Below, piece after piece: positions 32,972 to 47,000 of a stretch of 64,000 bases of DNA; position 1 is the stretch's first letter, and every line of letters begins with the position of its first letter. The translations under genes were made by a program, and so were the position numbers. The notes beneath the pieces were generated by a model. It searched no databases. It had not been told where the DNA came from and worked only from the letters and a program-made list of their open reading frames with translations. This stretch comes from Ligustrum vulgare (taxonomy: Eukaryota; Streptophyta; Magnoliopsida; Lamiales; Oleaceae). Location of the stretch: positions 33,884,129 through 33,948,128 of the forward strand of contig OY743180.1 in the NCBI GenBank assembly GCA_963555705.1, written 5' to 3'.

Positions 32972-35391
32972 CACTGTTATAATTTGTGATTTCTGATACT
33001 TTCTTCAATCAAAGGGAGAAAAAAAATGAGGACTTCTTGAATTAATTTTTTTCATTCACATGACAATTTTTTTTTTTAAATGAAACAATTCTTCTAAGAG
33101 GCGTTAAAGGGAGAATGTTTTTTAATATATTACCCTCAAACCTTTTTCTTTTTAATAAATTCGTATTAACCGTTAGTTTTAATTAATATACATTTTTCAA
33201 TATTTATTTATTTTTATTTTCTTATTCTAAATAAAAATATTTTTCAAATATATATAATCTAGACTCTTCAATTTCTCACTAAAAAATCTTTTAAATAAAA
33301 TAAAAAACACTGTTATAATTTGTGATTTCTGATACTTTCTTCAATCAAAGGGAGAAAAAAATGAGGACTTCTTGAATTAATTTTTTTCATTCACATGACA
33401 ATTTTTTTTTTTTTAAATAAAACAATTCTTCTAAGAGGCCTTAAAGAGAGAATGTTTTTTAATATAGTACCCTCAAACCTTTTTCCGAGTATTTTACCAT
33501 CGCATCTTTTTAATAAATTCGTATTAACCGTTAGTTTTAATTAATATACGTTTTTAAAGTTTTTTCTTTTTATTTTCTAGTTCTAAATATAAATATTTTT
33601 CAAGTATATATAATCAAAAACTCTTCAATTTCTCACTAAAAAATATTTTAAAGAAAATAAAAAACACTGTTATAATTTGTGATTTCTGATACTTTCTTCA
33701 ATCAAATGGAGAAAAAAAATGAGGACTTCTTGAATTAATTTTTTTCATTCATATGACAATTTTTTTTTTTTAATTTAACAATTCTTCTAAGAGGCCTTAA
33801 AGGGAGAATGTTTTTTAATATAGTACCCTCAAACCTTTTTCCGAGTATTTTACCATCACATCTTTTTAATAAATTCGTATTAACCGTTAGTTTTAATTAA
33901 TATACGTTTTTAAAGTTTTTTCTTTTTATTTTCTAGTTCTAAATATAAATATTTTTCAAGTATATATAATCAAAAACTCTTCAATTTCTCACTAAAAAAT
34001 CTTTTAAATAAAATAAAAAACACTGTTATAATTTGTGATTTCTGATACTTTCTTCAATCAAAGGGAGAAAAAAAATGAGGACTTCTTGAATTAATTTTTT
34101 TCATTCATATGACAATTTTTTTTTAAATGAAACAATTCTTCTAAGAGGCCTTAAAGGGAGAATGTTTTTTAATATATTACCCTCAAACCTTTTTCTTTTT
34201 AATAAATTCGTATTAACCGTTAGTTTTAATTAATATACATTTTTCAATATTTATTTATTTTTATTTTCTTATTCTAAATAAAATTATTTTTCAAGTATAT
34301 ATAATCAAAAACTCTTCAATTTCTCACTAAAAAATCTTTTAAATAAAACAAAAAACACTGTTATAATTTGTGATTTCTGATACTTTCTTCAATCAAAGGG
34401 AGAAAAAAAATGAGGACTTCTTGAATTAATTTTTTTCATTCATATAACAATTTTTTTTTTTAAATGAAACAATTCTTCTAAGAGGCGTTAAAGGGAGAAT
34501 GTTTTTTAATATATTACCCTCAAACCTTTTTCTTTTTAATAAATTCGTATTAACCGTTAGTTTTAATTAATATACATTTTTCAATATTTATTTATTTTTA
34601 TTTTCTTATTCTAAATAAAAATATTTTTCAAATATATATAATCTAGACTCTTCAATTTCTCACTAAAAAATCTTTTAAATAAAATAAAAAACACTGTTAT
34701 AATTTGTGATTTCTGATACTTTCTTCAATCAAAGGGAGAAAAAAAATGAGGACTTCTTGAATTAATTTTTTTCATTCACATGACAATTTTTTTTTTTTTT
34801 AAATGAAACAATTCTTCTAAGAGGCCTTAAAGGGAGAATGTTTTTTAATATAGTACCCTCAAACCTTTTTCCGAGTATTTTACCATCGCATCTTTTTAAT
34901 AAATTCGTATTAACCGTTAGTTTTAATTAATATACGTTTTTAAAGTTTTTTCTTTTTATTTTCTAGTTCTAAATATAAATATTTTTCAAGTATATATAAT
35001 CAAAAACTCTTCAATTTCTCACTAAAAAATCTTTTAAATAAAACAAAAAACACTGTTATAATTTGTGATTTCTGATACTTTCTTCAATAAAAGGGAGAAA
35101 AAAAATGAGGACTTCTTGAATTAATTTTTTTCATTCACATGACAATTTTTTTTTTTTTTTTAAATGAAACAATTCTTCTAAGAGGCCTTAAAGGGAGAAT
35201 GTTTTTTAATATATTACCCTCAAAACTTTTTCTTTTTAATAAATTCGTATTAACCGTTAGTTTTAATTAATATACATTTTTCAATATTTATATATTTTTA
35301 TTTTCTTATTCTAAATAAAAGTATTTTTCAAATATATATAATCTAAACTCTTCAATTTCTAGTTGAAAAGACATTTAAATAAAATAAACAA
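32972..35391 (+). repeat. Mixed Ba/A/BA block
   Basis: Monomer starts: 32972 Ba, 33308 A, 33665 A, 34021 BA, 34356 Ba, 34692 A, 35051 B. Single-copy changes are TTAAAGAGAGAATG in 33308, AAAGAAAATAA at its end, AAAATTATTTTTC in 34021, and ATTTATATATTTTTA in 35051. 33308-34355 has the order A(AAATAAAAC), A(CAAATGGAG), BA, seen also at 18329, 20434, 42306, 47166, 48904 and 50643, which makes it a recurrent trimer module. Confidence 0.88.
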
Positions 35392-38300
35392 CTCTGTTAT
35401 AATTTGTGATTTCTGATACTTTCTTCAATCAAAGGGAGAAAAAAAATGAGGACTTCTTGAATTAATTTTTTTCATTCATATGACAATTTTTTTTTAAATG
35501 AAACAATTCTTCTAAGAGGCCTTAAAGGGAGAATGTTTTTTAATATATTACCCTCAAACCTTTTTCTTTTTAATAAATTCGTATTAACCGTTAGTTTTAA
35601 TTAATATACATTTTTCAATATTTATTTATTTTTATTTTCTTATTCTAAATAAAAGTATTTTTCAAATATATATAATCTAAACTCTTCAATTTCTAGTTGA
35701 AAAAACTTTTAAATAAAATAAACAACTCTGTTATAATTTGTGATTTCCGATACTTTCTTCAATCAAAGGGAGAAAAAAAATGAGGACTTCTTGAATTAAT
35801 TTTTTTCATTCATATAACAATTTTTTTTTTTAAATGAAACAATTCTTCTAAGAGGCCTTAAAGGGTGAATGTTTTTTAATATATTACCCTCAAACCTTTT
35901 TCCGAGTATTTTACCATCACATCTTTTTAATAAATTCGTATTAACCGTTAGTTTTAATTAATTTACGTTTTTAAAGTTTTTTCTTTTTATTTTCTAGTTC
36001 TAAATATAAATATTTTTCAAGTATATATAATCAAAAACTCTTCAATTTCTCACTAAAAAATCTTTTAAATAAAATAAAAAACACTGTTATAATTTGTGAT
36101 TTCTGATACTTTCTTCAATTAAAGGGAGAAAAAAAATGAGGACTTCTTGAATTAATTTTTTTCATTCATATGACAATTTTTTTTTTTTAATGAAACAATT
36201 CTTCTAAGAGGACTTAAAGGGAGAATGTTTTTTAGTATATTACTCTCAAACCTTTTTCTTTTTAATAAATTCGTATTAACCGTTAGTTTTAATTAATATA
36301 CATTTTTCAATATTTATTTATTTTTATTTTCTTATTCTAAATAAAAGTATTTTTCAAATATATATAATCTAAACTCTTCAATTTCTCGTTGAAATTTTTT
36401 TTAAGTAAAATAAAAAACACTGTTATAATTTGTGATTTCTGATACTTTCTTCAATCAAAGGGAGAAAAAAAAATGAGGACTTCTTGAATTAATTTTTTTC
36501 ATTCATATGACAATTTTTTTTTTAATTTAACAATTCTTCTAAGAGGCCTTAAAGGGAGAATGTTTTTTAATATAGTACCCTCAAACCTTTTTCCGAGTAT
36601 TTTACCATCGCATCTTTTTAATAAATTCGTATTAACCGTTAGTTTTAATTAATTTACGTTTTTAAAGTTTTTTCTTTTTATTTTCTAGTTCTAAATATAA
36701 ATATTTTTCAAGTATATATAATCAAAAACTCTTCAATTTCTCACTAAAAAATCTTTTAAATAAAATAAAAAACACTGTTATAATTTGTGATTTCTGATAC
36801 TTTCTTCAATCAAAGGGAGAAAAAAAATGAGGACTTCTTGAATTAATTTTTTTCATTCATATGACAATTTTTTTTTTAAATGAAACAATTCTTCTAAGAG
36901 GCCTTAGAGGGAGAATGTTTTTTAATATATTACCCTCAAACCTTTTTCTTTTTAATAAATTCGTATTAACCGCTAGTTTTAATTAATATACATTTGTCAA
37001 TATTTATTTATTTTTATTTTCTTATTCTAATTAAAAGTATTTTTCAAATATATATAATCTAAACTCTTCAATTTCTAGTTGAAAAAACTTTTAAATAAAA
37101 TAAACAACTCTATTATAATTTGTGATTTCCGATACTTTCTTCAATCAAAGGGAGAAAAAAAATGAGGACTTCTTGAATTAATTTTTTTCATTCATATAAC
37201 AATTTTTTTTTTTAAATGAAACAATTCTTCTAAGAGGCGTTAAAGGGAGAATGTTTTTTAATATATTACCCTCAAACCTTTTTCTTTTTAATAAATTCTT
37301 ATTAACCGTTAGTTTTAATTAATATACATTTTTCAATATTTATTTATTTTTATTTTCTTATTCTAATTAAAAGTATTTTTCAAATATATATAATCTAAAC
37401 TCTTCAATTTCTAGTTGAAAAGACTTTTAAATAAAATAAACAACTCTGTTATAATTTGTGATTTCTGATACTTTCTTCAATCAAAGGGAGAAAAAAAATG
37501 AGGACTTCTTGAATTAATTTTTTTCATTCATATGACAATTTTTTTTTTAAATGAAACAATTCTTCTAAGAGGCCTTAAAGGGAGAATGTTTTTTAATATA
37601 GTACCCTCAAACCTTTTTCCGAGTATTTTACCATCACATCTTTTTAATAAATTCGTATTAACCGTTAGTTTTAATTAATATACGTTTTTAAAGTTTTTTC
37701 TTTTTATTTTCTAGTTCTAAATATAAATATTTTTCAAGTATATATAATCAAAAACTCTTCAATTTCTCACTAAAAAATCTTTTAAATAAAATAAAAAACA
37801 CTGTTATAATTTGTGATTTCTGATACTTTCTTCAATTAAAGGGAGAAAAAAAAATGAGGACTTCTTGAATTAATTTTTTTCATTCATATGACAATTTTTT
37901 TTTTTAATGAAACAATTCTTCTAAGAGGACTTAAAGGGAGAATGTTTTTTAGTATATTACTCTCAAACCTTTTTCTTTTTAATAAATTCGTATTAACCGT
38001 TAGTTTTAATTAATATACATTTTTCAATATTTATTTATTTTTATTTTCTTATTCTAAATAAAAGTATTTTTCAAATATATATAATCTAAACTCTTCAATT
38101 TCTCGTTGAAATTTTTTTTAAGTAAAATAAAAAACACTGTTATAATTTGTGATTTCTGATACTTTCTTCAATCAAAGGGAGAAAAAAAAATGAGGACTTC
38201 TTGAATTAATTTTTTTCATTCGTATAACAATTTTTTTTTAAATGAAACAATTCTTCTAAGAGGCCTTAAAGGGAGAATGTTTTTTAATATAGTACCCTCA

Positions 38301-39183
38301 AACCTTTTTCCGAGTATTTTACCATCGCATCTTTTTAATAAATTCGTATTAACCGTTAGTTTTAATTAATATACGTTTTTAAAGTTTTTTCTTTTTATTT
38401 ACTAGTTCTAAATATAAATATTTTTCAAGTATATATAATCAAAAACTCTTCAATTTCTCACTAAAAAATCTTTTAAATAAAACAAAAAACACTGTTATAA
38501 TTTGTGATTTCTGATACTTTCTTCAATAAAAGGGAGAAAAAAAATGAGGACTTCTTGAATTAATTTTTTTCATTCACATGACAATTTTTTTTTTTTTTTA
38601 AATGAAACAATTCTTCTAAGAGGCCTTAAAGGGAGAATGTTTTTTAATATATTACCCTCAAAACTTTTTCTTTTTAATAAATTCGTATTAACCGTTAGTT
38701 TTAATTAATATACATTTTTCAATATTTATTTATTTTTATTTTCTTATTCTAAATAAAAGTATTTTTCAAATATATATAATCTAAACTCTTCAATTTCTAG
38801 TTGAAAAGACTTTTAAATAAAATAAACAACTCTGTTATAATTTGTGATTTCTGATACTTTCTTCAATCAAAGGGAGAAAAAAAATGAGGACTTCTTGAAT
38901 TAATTTTTTTCATTCGTATAACAATTTTTTTTTAAATGAAACAATTCTTCTAAGAGGCCTTAAAGGGAGAATGTTTTTTAATATAGTACCCTCAAACCTT
39001 TTTCCGAGTATTTTACCATCGCATCTTTTTAATAAATTCGTATTAACCGTTAGTTTTAATTAATATACGTTTTTAAAGTTTTTTCTTTTTATTTACTAGT
39101 TCTAAATATAAATATTTTTCAAGTATATATAATCAAAAACTCTTCAATTTCTCACTAAAAAATCTTTTAAATAAAACAAAAAA
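35392..39183 (+). repeat. Mixed block matching 4414-7166
   Basis: Monomer starts: 35392 B, 35726 B/A hybrid, 36082 B', 36418 A, 36773 B, 37108 B, 37444 A, 37799 B', 38135 A, 38490 B, 38830 A. The run from 36082 to 38829 has the same order and subtypes as 4414-7166, including the BB couplet with ACCGCTAG and TTTCCGATAC, at an offset of 31,665-31,669 bp. Single-copy changes here include GCCTTAGAGGG, ACATTTGTC and CTCTATTATAATT at the start of 37108. Confidence 0.9.
35726..36081 (+). repeat. B/A hybrid monomer (early switch)
   Basis: Starts as the second member of the BB couplet (TTTCCGATAC, CATATAAC) and keeps ATATTACCCTC. It then reads CCTTTTTCCGAG with the A-specific 21-bp block, ATTTACG and a full A tail. 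The switch lies between about 35884 and 35902, far upstream of the BA junction. It is roughly the reciprocal of the A/B unit at 7167. It also carries the single change AAAGGGTGAATG. Confidence 0.87.
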
Positions 39184-42100
39184 CACTGTTATAATTTGTG
39201 ATTTCTGATACTTTCTTCAATCAAAGGGAGAAAAAAAATGAGGACTTCTTGAATTAATTTTTTTCATTCGTATAACAATTTTTTTTTAAATGAAACAATT
39301 CTTCTAAGAGGCCTTAAAGGGAGAATGTTTTTTAATATAGTACCCTCAAACCTTTTTCCGAGTATTTTACCATCGCATCTTTTTAATAAATTCGTATTAA
39401 CCGTTAGTTTTAATTAATATACGTTTTTAAAGTTTTTTCTTTTTATTTTCTAGTTCTAAATATAAATATTTTTCAAGTATATATAATCAAAAACTCTTCA
39501 ATTTCTCACTAAAAAATCTTTTAAATAAAATAAAAAACACTGTTATAATTTGTGATTTCTGATACTTTCTTCAATTAAAGGGAGAAAAAAAAATGAGGAC
39601 TTCTTGAATTAATTTTTTTCATTCATATGACAATTTTTTTTTTTAATGAAACAATTCTTCTAAGAGGACTTAAAGGGAGAATGTTTTTTAGTATATTACT
39701 CTCAAACCTTTTTCTTTTTAATAAATTCGTATTAACCGTTAGTTTTAATTAATATACATTTTTCAATATTTATTTATTTTTATTTTCTTATTCTAAATAA
39801 AAGTATTTTTCAAATATATATAATCTAAACTCTTCAATTTCTCGTTGAAATTTTTTTTAAGTAAAATAAAAAACACTGTTATAATTTGTGATTTCTAATA
39901 CTTTCTTCAATCAAAGGGAGAAAAAAAAATGAGGACTTCTTGAATTAATTTTTTTCATTCGTATAACAATTTTTTTTTAAATGAAACAATTCTTCTAAGA
40001 GGCCTTAAAGGGAGAATGTTTTTTAATATAGTACCCTCAAACCTTTTTCCGAGTATTTTACCATCGCATCTTTTTAATAAATTCGTATTAACCGTTAGTT
40101 TTAATTAATATACGTTTTTAAAGTTTTTTCTTTTTATTTACTAGTTCTAAATATAAATATTTTTCAAGTATATATAATCAAAAACTCTTCAATTTCTCAC
40201 TAAAAAATCTTTTAAATAAAACAAAAAACACTGTTATAATTTGTGATTTCTGATACTTTCTTCAATAAAAGGGAGAAAAAAAATGAGGACTTCTTGAATT
40301 AATTTTTTTCATTCACATGACAATTTTTTTTTTTTTTTAAATGAAACAATTCTTCTAAGAGGCCTTAAAGGGAGAATGTTTTTTAATATATTACCCTCAA
40401 AACTTTTTCTTTTTAATAAATTCGTATTAACCGTTAGTTTTAATTAATATACATTTTTCAATATTTATTTATTTTTATTTTCTTATTCTAAATAAAAGTA
40501 TTTTTCAAATATATATAATCTAAACTCTTCAATTTCTAGTTGAAAAGACTTTTAAATAAAATAAACAACTCTGTTATAATTTGTGATTTCTGATACTTTC
40601 TTCAATCAAAGGGAGAAAAAAAATGAGGACTTCTTGAATTAATTTTTTTCATTCGTATAACAATTTTTTTTTAAATGAAACAATTCTTCTAAGAGGCCTT
40701 AAAGGGAGAATGTTTTTTAATATAGTACCCTCAAACCTTTTTCCGAGTATTTTACCATCGCATCTTTTTAATAAATTCGTATTAACCGTTAGTTTTAATT
40801 AATATACGTTTTTAAAGTTTTTTCTTTTTATTTACTAGTTCTAAATATAAATATTTTTCAAGTATATATAATCAAAAACTCTTCAATTTCTCACTAAAAA
40901 ATCTTTTAAATAAAACAAAAAACACTGTTATAATTTGTGATTTCTGATACTTTCTTCAATCAAAGGGAGAAAAAAAATGAGGACTTCTTGAATTAATTTT
41001 TTTCATTCATATAACAATTTTTTTTTTTAAATGAAACAATTCTTCTAAGAGGCGTTAAAGGGAGAATGTTTTTTAATATATTACCCTCAAACCTTTTTCT
41101 TTTTAATAAATTCGTATTAACCGTTAGTTTTAATAAATATACATTTTTCAATATTTATTTATTTTTATTTTCTTATTCTAAATAAAAGTATTTTTCAAAT
41201 ATATATAATCTAAACTCTTCAATTTCTAGTTGAAAAGACTTTTAAATAAAATAAACAACTCTGTTATAATTTGTGATTTCTGATACTTTCTTCAATCGAA
41301 GGGAGAAAAAAAATGAGGACTTCTTGAATTAATTTTTTTCATTCACATGACAATTTTTTTTTTTTTTAAATGAAACAATTCTTCTAAGAGGCCTTAAAGG
41401 GAGAATGTTTTTTAATATAGTACCCTCAAACCTTTTTCCGAGTATTTTACCATCGCATCTTTTTAATAAATTCGTATTAACCGTTAGTTTTAATTAATAT
41501 ACGTTTTTAAAGTTTTTTCTTTTTATTTTCTAGTTCTAAATATAAATATTTTTCAAGTATATATAATCAAAAACTCTTCAATTTCTCACTAAAAAATCTT
41601 TTAAATAAAACAAAAAACACTGTTATAATTTGTGATTTCTGATACTTTCTTCAATCAAAGGGAGAAAAAAAATGAGGACTTCTTGAATTAATTTTTTTCA
41701 TTCATATAACAATTTTTTTTTAAATGAAACAATTCTTCTAAGAGGCGTTAAAGGGAGAATGTTTTTTAATATATTACCCTCAAACCTTTTTCTTTTTAAT
41801 AAATTCGTATTAACCGTTAGTTTTAATTAATATACATTTTTCAATATTTATTTATTTTTATTTTCTTATTCTAAATAAAAGTATTTTTCAAATATATATA
41901 ATCTAAACTCTTCAATTTCTAGTTGAAAAGACTTTTAAATAAAATAAACAACTCTGTTATAATTTGTGATTTCTGATACTTTCTTCAATCAAAGGGAGAA
42001 AAAAAATGAGGACTTCTTGAATTAATTTTTTTCATTCGTATAACAATTTTTTTTTAAATGAAACAATTCTTCTAAGAGGCCTTAAAGGGAGAATGTTTTT

Positions 42101-44043
42101 TAATATAGTACCCTCAAACCTTTTTCCGAGTATTTTACCATCGCATCTTTTTAATAAATTCGTATTAACCGTTAGTTTTAATTAATATACGTTTTTAAAG
42201 TTTTTTCTTTTTATTTACTAGTTCTAAATATAAATATTTTTCAAGTATATATAATCAAAAACTCTTCAATTTCTCACTAAAAAATCTTTTAAATAAAACA
42301 AAAAACACTGTTATAATTTGTGATTTCTGATACTTTCTTCAATCAAAGGGAGAAAAAAAATGAGGACTTCTTGAATTAATTTTTTTCATTCACATGACAA
42401 TTTTTTTTTTTTTTAAATAAAACAATTCTTCTAAGAGGCCTTAAAGGGAGAATGTTTTTTAATATAGTACCCTCAAACCTTTTTCCGAGTATTTTACTAT
42501 CGCATCTTTTTAATAAATTCGTATTAACCGTTAGTTTTAATTAATATACGTTTTTAAAGTTTTTTCTTTTTATTTTCTAGTTCTAAATATAAATATTTTT
42601 CAAGTATATATAATCAAAAACTCTTCAATTTCTCACTAAAAAATATTTTAAATAAAATAAAAAACACTGTTATAATTTGTGATTTCTGATACTTTCTTCA
42701 ATCAAATGGAGAAAAAAAATGAGGACTTCTTGAATTAATTTTTTTCATTCATATGACAATTTTTTTTTTTTAATTTAACAATTCTTCTAAGAGGCCTTAA
42801 AGGGAGAATGTTTTTTAATATAGTACCCTCAAACCTTTTTCCGAGTATTTTACCATCACATCTTTTTAATAAATTCGTATTAACCGTTAGTTTTAATTAA
42901 TATACGTTTTTAAAGTTTTTTCTTTTTATTTTCTAGTTCTAAATATAAATATTTTTCAAGTATATATAATCAAAAACTCTTCAATTTCTCACTAAAAAAT
43001 CTTTTAAATAAAATAAAAAACACTGTTATAATTTGTGATTTCTGATACTTTCTTCAATCAAAGGGAGAAAAAAAATGAGGACTTCTTGAATTAATTTTTT
43101 TCATTCATATGACAATTTTTTTTTAAATGAAACAATTCTTCTAAGAGGCCTTAAAGGGAGAATGTTTTTTAATATATTACCCTCAAACCTTTTTCTTTTT
43201 AATAAATTCGTATTAACCGTTAGTTTTAATTAATATACATTTTTCAATATTTATTTATTTTTATTTTCTTATTCTAAATAAAAGTATTTTTCAAGTATAT
43301 ATAATCAAAAACTCTTCAATTTCTCACTAAAAAATCTTTTAAATAAAACAAAAAACACTGTTATAATTTGTGATTTCTGATACTTTCTTCAATCAAAGGG
43401 AGAAAAAAAATGAGGACTTCTTGAATTAATTTTTTTCATTCATATAACAATTTTTTTTTAAATGAAACAATTCTTCTAAGAGGCGTTAAAGGGAGAATGT
43501 TTTTTAATATATTACCCTCAAACCTTTTTCTTTTTAATAAATTCGTATTAACCGTTAGTTTTAATTAATATACATTTTTCAATATTTATTTATTTTTATT
43601 TTCTTATTCTAAATAAAAGTATTTTTCAAATATATATAATCTAAACTCTTCAATTTCTAGTTGAAAAGACTTTTAAATAAAATAAACAACTCTGTTATAA
43701 TTTGTGATTTCTGATACTTTCTTCAATCAAAGGGAGAAAAAAAATGAGGACTTCTTGAATTAATTTTTTTCATTCGTATAACAATTTTTTTTTAAATGAA
43801 ACAATTCTTCTAAGAGGCCTTAAAGGGAGAATGTTTTTTAATATAGTACCCTCAAACCTTTTTCCGAGTATTTTACCATCGCATCTTTTTAATAAATTCG
43901 TATTAACCGTTAGTTTTAATTAATATACGTTTTTAAAGTTTTTTCTTTTTATTTACTAGTTCTAAATATAAATATTTTTCAAGTATATATAATCAAAAAC
44001 TCTTCAATTTCTCACTAAAAAATCTTTTAAATAAAACAAAAAA
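39184..44043 (+). repeat. 4,860-bp 14-monomer HOR, copy 1
   Basis: Monomer starts: 39184 A, 39538 B', 39874 A, 40229 B, 40569 A, 40923 B, 41259 A, 41618 B, 41952 A, 42306 A, 42665 A, 43021 BA, 43356 B, 43690 A. Marks private to this HOR are TTTTAATAAATATAC in 40923 and TTCAATCGAAGG in 41259. This copy alone has TTTCTAATAC (39874) and TTTTACTATCG (42306). All subtypes of the window except Ba occur in it. Confidence 0.93.
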
Positions 44044-47000
44044 CACTGTTATAATTTGTGATTTCTGATACTTTCTTCAATCAAAGGGAGAAAAAAAATG
44101 AGGACTTCTTGAATTAATTTTTTTCATTCGTATAACAATTTTTTTTTAAATGAAACAATTCTTCTAAGAGGCCTTAAAGGGAGAATGTTTTTTAATATAG
44201 TACCCTCAAACCTTTTTCCGAGTATTTTACCATCGCATCTTTTTAATAAATTCGTATTAACCGTTAGTTTTAATTAATATACGTTTTTAAAGTTTTTTCT
44301 TTTTATTTTCTAGTTCTAAATATAAATATTTTTCAAGTATATATAATCAAAAACTCTTCAATTTCTCACTAAAAAATCTTTTAAATAAAATAAAAAACAC
44401 TGTTATAATTTGTGATTTCTGATACTTTCTTCAATTAAAGGGAGAAAAAAAAATGAGGACTTCTTGAATTAATTTTTTTCATTCATATGACAATTTTTTT
44501 TTTTAATGAAACAATTCTTCTAAGAGGACTTAAAGGGAGAATGTTTTTTAGTATATTACTCTCAAACCTTTTTCTTTTTAATAAATTCGTATTAACCGTT
44601 AGTTTTAATTAATATACATTTTTCAATATTTATTTATTTTTATTTTCTTATTCTAAATAAAAGTATTTTTCAAATATATATAATCTAAACTCTTCAATTT
44701 CTCGTTGAAATTTTTTTTAAGTAAAATAAAAAACACTGTTATAATTTGTGATTTCTGATACTTTCTTCAATCAAAGGGAGAAAAAAAAATGAGGACTTCT
44801 TGAATTAATTTTTTTCATTCGTATAACAATTTTTTTTTAAATGAAACAATTCTTCTAAGAGGCCTTAAAGGGAGAATGTTTTTTAATATAGTACCCTCAA
44901 ACCTTTTTCCGAGTATTTTACCATCGCATCTTTTTAATAAATTCGTATTAACCGTTAGTTTTAATTAATATACGTTTTTAAAGTTTTTTCTTTTTATTTA
45001 CTAGTTCTAAATATAAATATTTTTCAAGTATATATAATCAAAAACTCTTCAATTTCTCACTAAAAAATCTTTTAAATAAAACAAAAAACACTGTTATAAT
45101 TTGTGATTTCTGATACTTTCTTCAATAAAAGGGAGAAAAAAAATGAGGACTTCTTGAATTAATTTTTTTCATTCACATGACAATTTTTTTTTTTTTTTTA
45201 AATGAAACAATTCTTCTAAGAGGCCTTAAAGGGAGAATGTTTTTTAATATATTACCCTCAAAACTTTTTCTTTTTAATAAATTCGTATTAACCGTTAGTT
45301 TTAATTAATATACATTTTTCAATATTTATTTATTTTTATTTTCTTATTCTAAATAAAAGTATTTTTCAAATATATATAATCTAAACTCTTCAATTTCTAG
45401 TTGAAAAGACTTTTAAATAAAATAAACAACTCTGTTATAATTTGTGATTTCTGATACTTTCTTCAATCAAAGGGAGAAAAAAAATGAGGACTTCTTGAAT
45501 TAATTTTTTTCATTCGTATAACAATTTTTTTTTAAATGAAACAATTCTTCTAAGAGGCCTTAAAGGGAGAATGTTTTTTAATATAGTACCCTCAAACCTT
45601 TTTCCGAGTATTTTACCATCGCATCTTTTTAATAAATTCGTATTAACCGTTAGTTTTAATTAATATACGTTTTTAAAGTTTTTTCTTTTTATTTACTAGT
45701 TCTAAATATAAATATTTTTCAAGTATATATAATCAAAAACTCTTCAATTTCTCACTAAAAAATCTTTTAAATAAAACAAAAAACACTGTTATAATTTGTG
45801 ATTTCTGATACTTTCTTCAATCAAAGGGAGAAAAAAAATGAGGACTTCTTGAATTAATTTTTTTCATTCATATAACAATTTTTTTTTTTAAATGAAACAA
45901 TTCTTCTAAGAGGCGTTAAAGGGAGAATGTTTTTTAATATATTACCCTCAAACCTTTTTCTTTTTAATAAATTCGTATTAACCGTTAGTTTTAATAAATA
46001 TACATTTTTCAATATTTATTTATTTTTATTTTCTTATTCTAAATAAAAGTATTTTTCAAATATATATAATCTAAACTCTTCAATTTCTAGTTGAAAAGAC
46101 TTTTAAATAAAATAAACAACTCTGTTATAATTTGTGATTTCTGATACTTTCTTCAATCGAAGGGAGAAAAAAAATGAGGACTTCTTGAATTAATTTTTTT
46201 CATTCACATGACAATTTTTTTTTTTTTAAATGAAACAATTCTTCTAAGAGGCCTTAAAGGGAGAATGTTTTTTAATATAGTACCCTCAAACCTTTTTCCG
46301 AGTATTTTACCATCGCATCTTTTTAATAAATTCGTATTAACCGTTAGTTTTAATTAATATACGTTTTTAAAGTTTTTTCTTTTTATTTTCTAGTTCTAAA
46401 TATAAATATTTTTCAAGTATATATAATCAAAAACTCTTCAATTTCTCACTAAAAAATCTTTTAAATAAAACAAAAAACACTGTTATAATTTGTGATTTCT
46501 GATACTTTCTTCAATCAAAGGGAGAAAAAAAATGAGGACTTCTTGAATTAATTTTTTTCATTCATATAACAATTTTTTTTTAAATGAAACAATTCTTCTA
46601 AGAGGCGTTAAAGGGAGAATGTTTTTTAATATATTACCCTCAAACCTTTTTCTTTTTAATAAATTCGTATTAACCGTTAGTTTTAATTAATATACATTTT
46701 TCAATATTTATTTATTTTTATTTTCTTATTCTAAATAAAAGTATTTTTCAAATATATATAATCTAAACTCTTCAATTTCTAGTTGAAAAGACTTTTAAAT
46801 AAAATAAACAACTCTGTTATAATTTGTGATTTCTGATACTTTCTTCAATCAAAGGGAGAAAAAAAATGAGGACTTCTTGAATTAATTTTTTTCATTCGTA
46901 TAACAATTTTTTTTTAAATGAAACAATTCTTCTAAGAGGCCTTAAAGGGAGAATGTTTTTTAATATAGTACCCTCAAACCTTTTTCCGAGTATTTTACCA

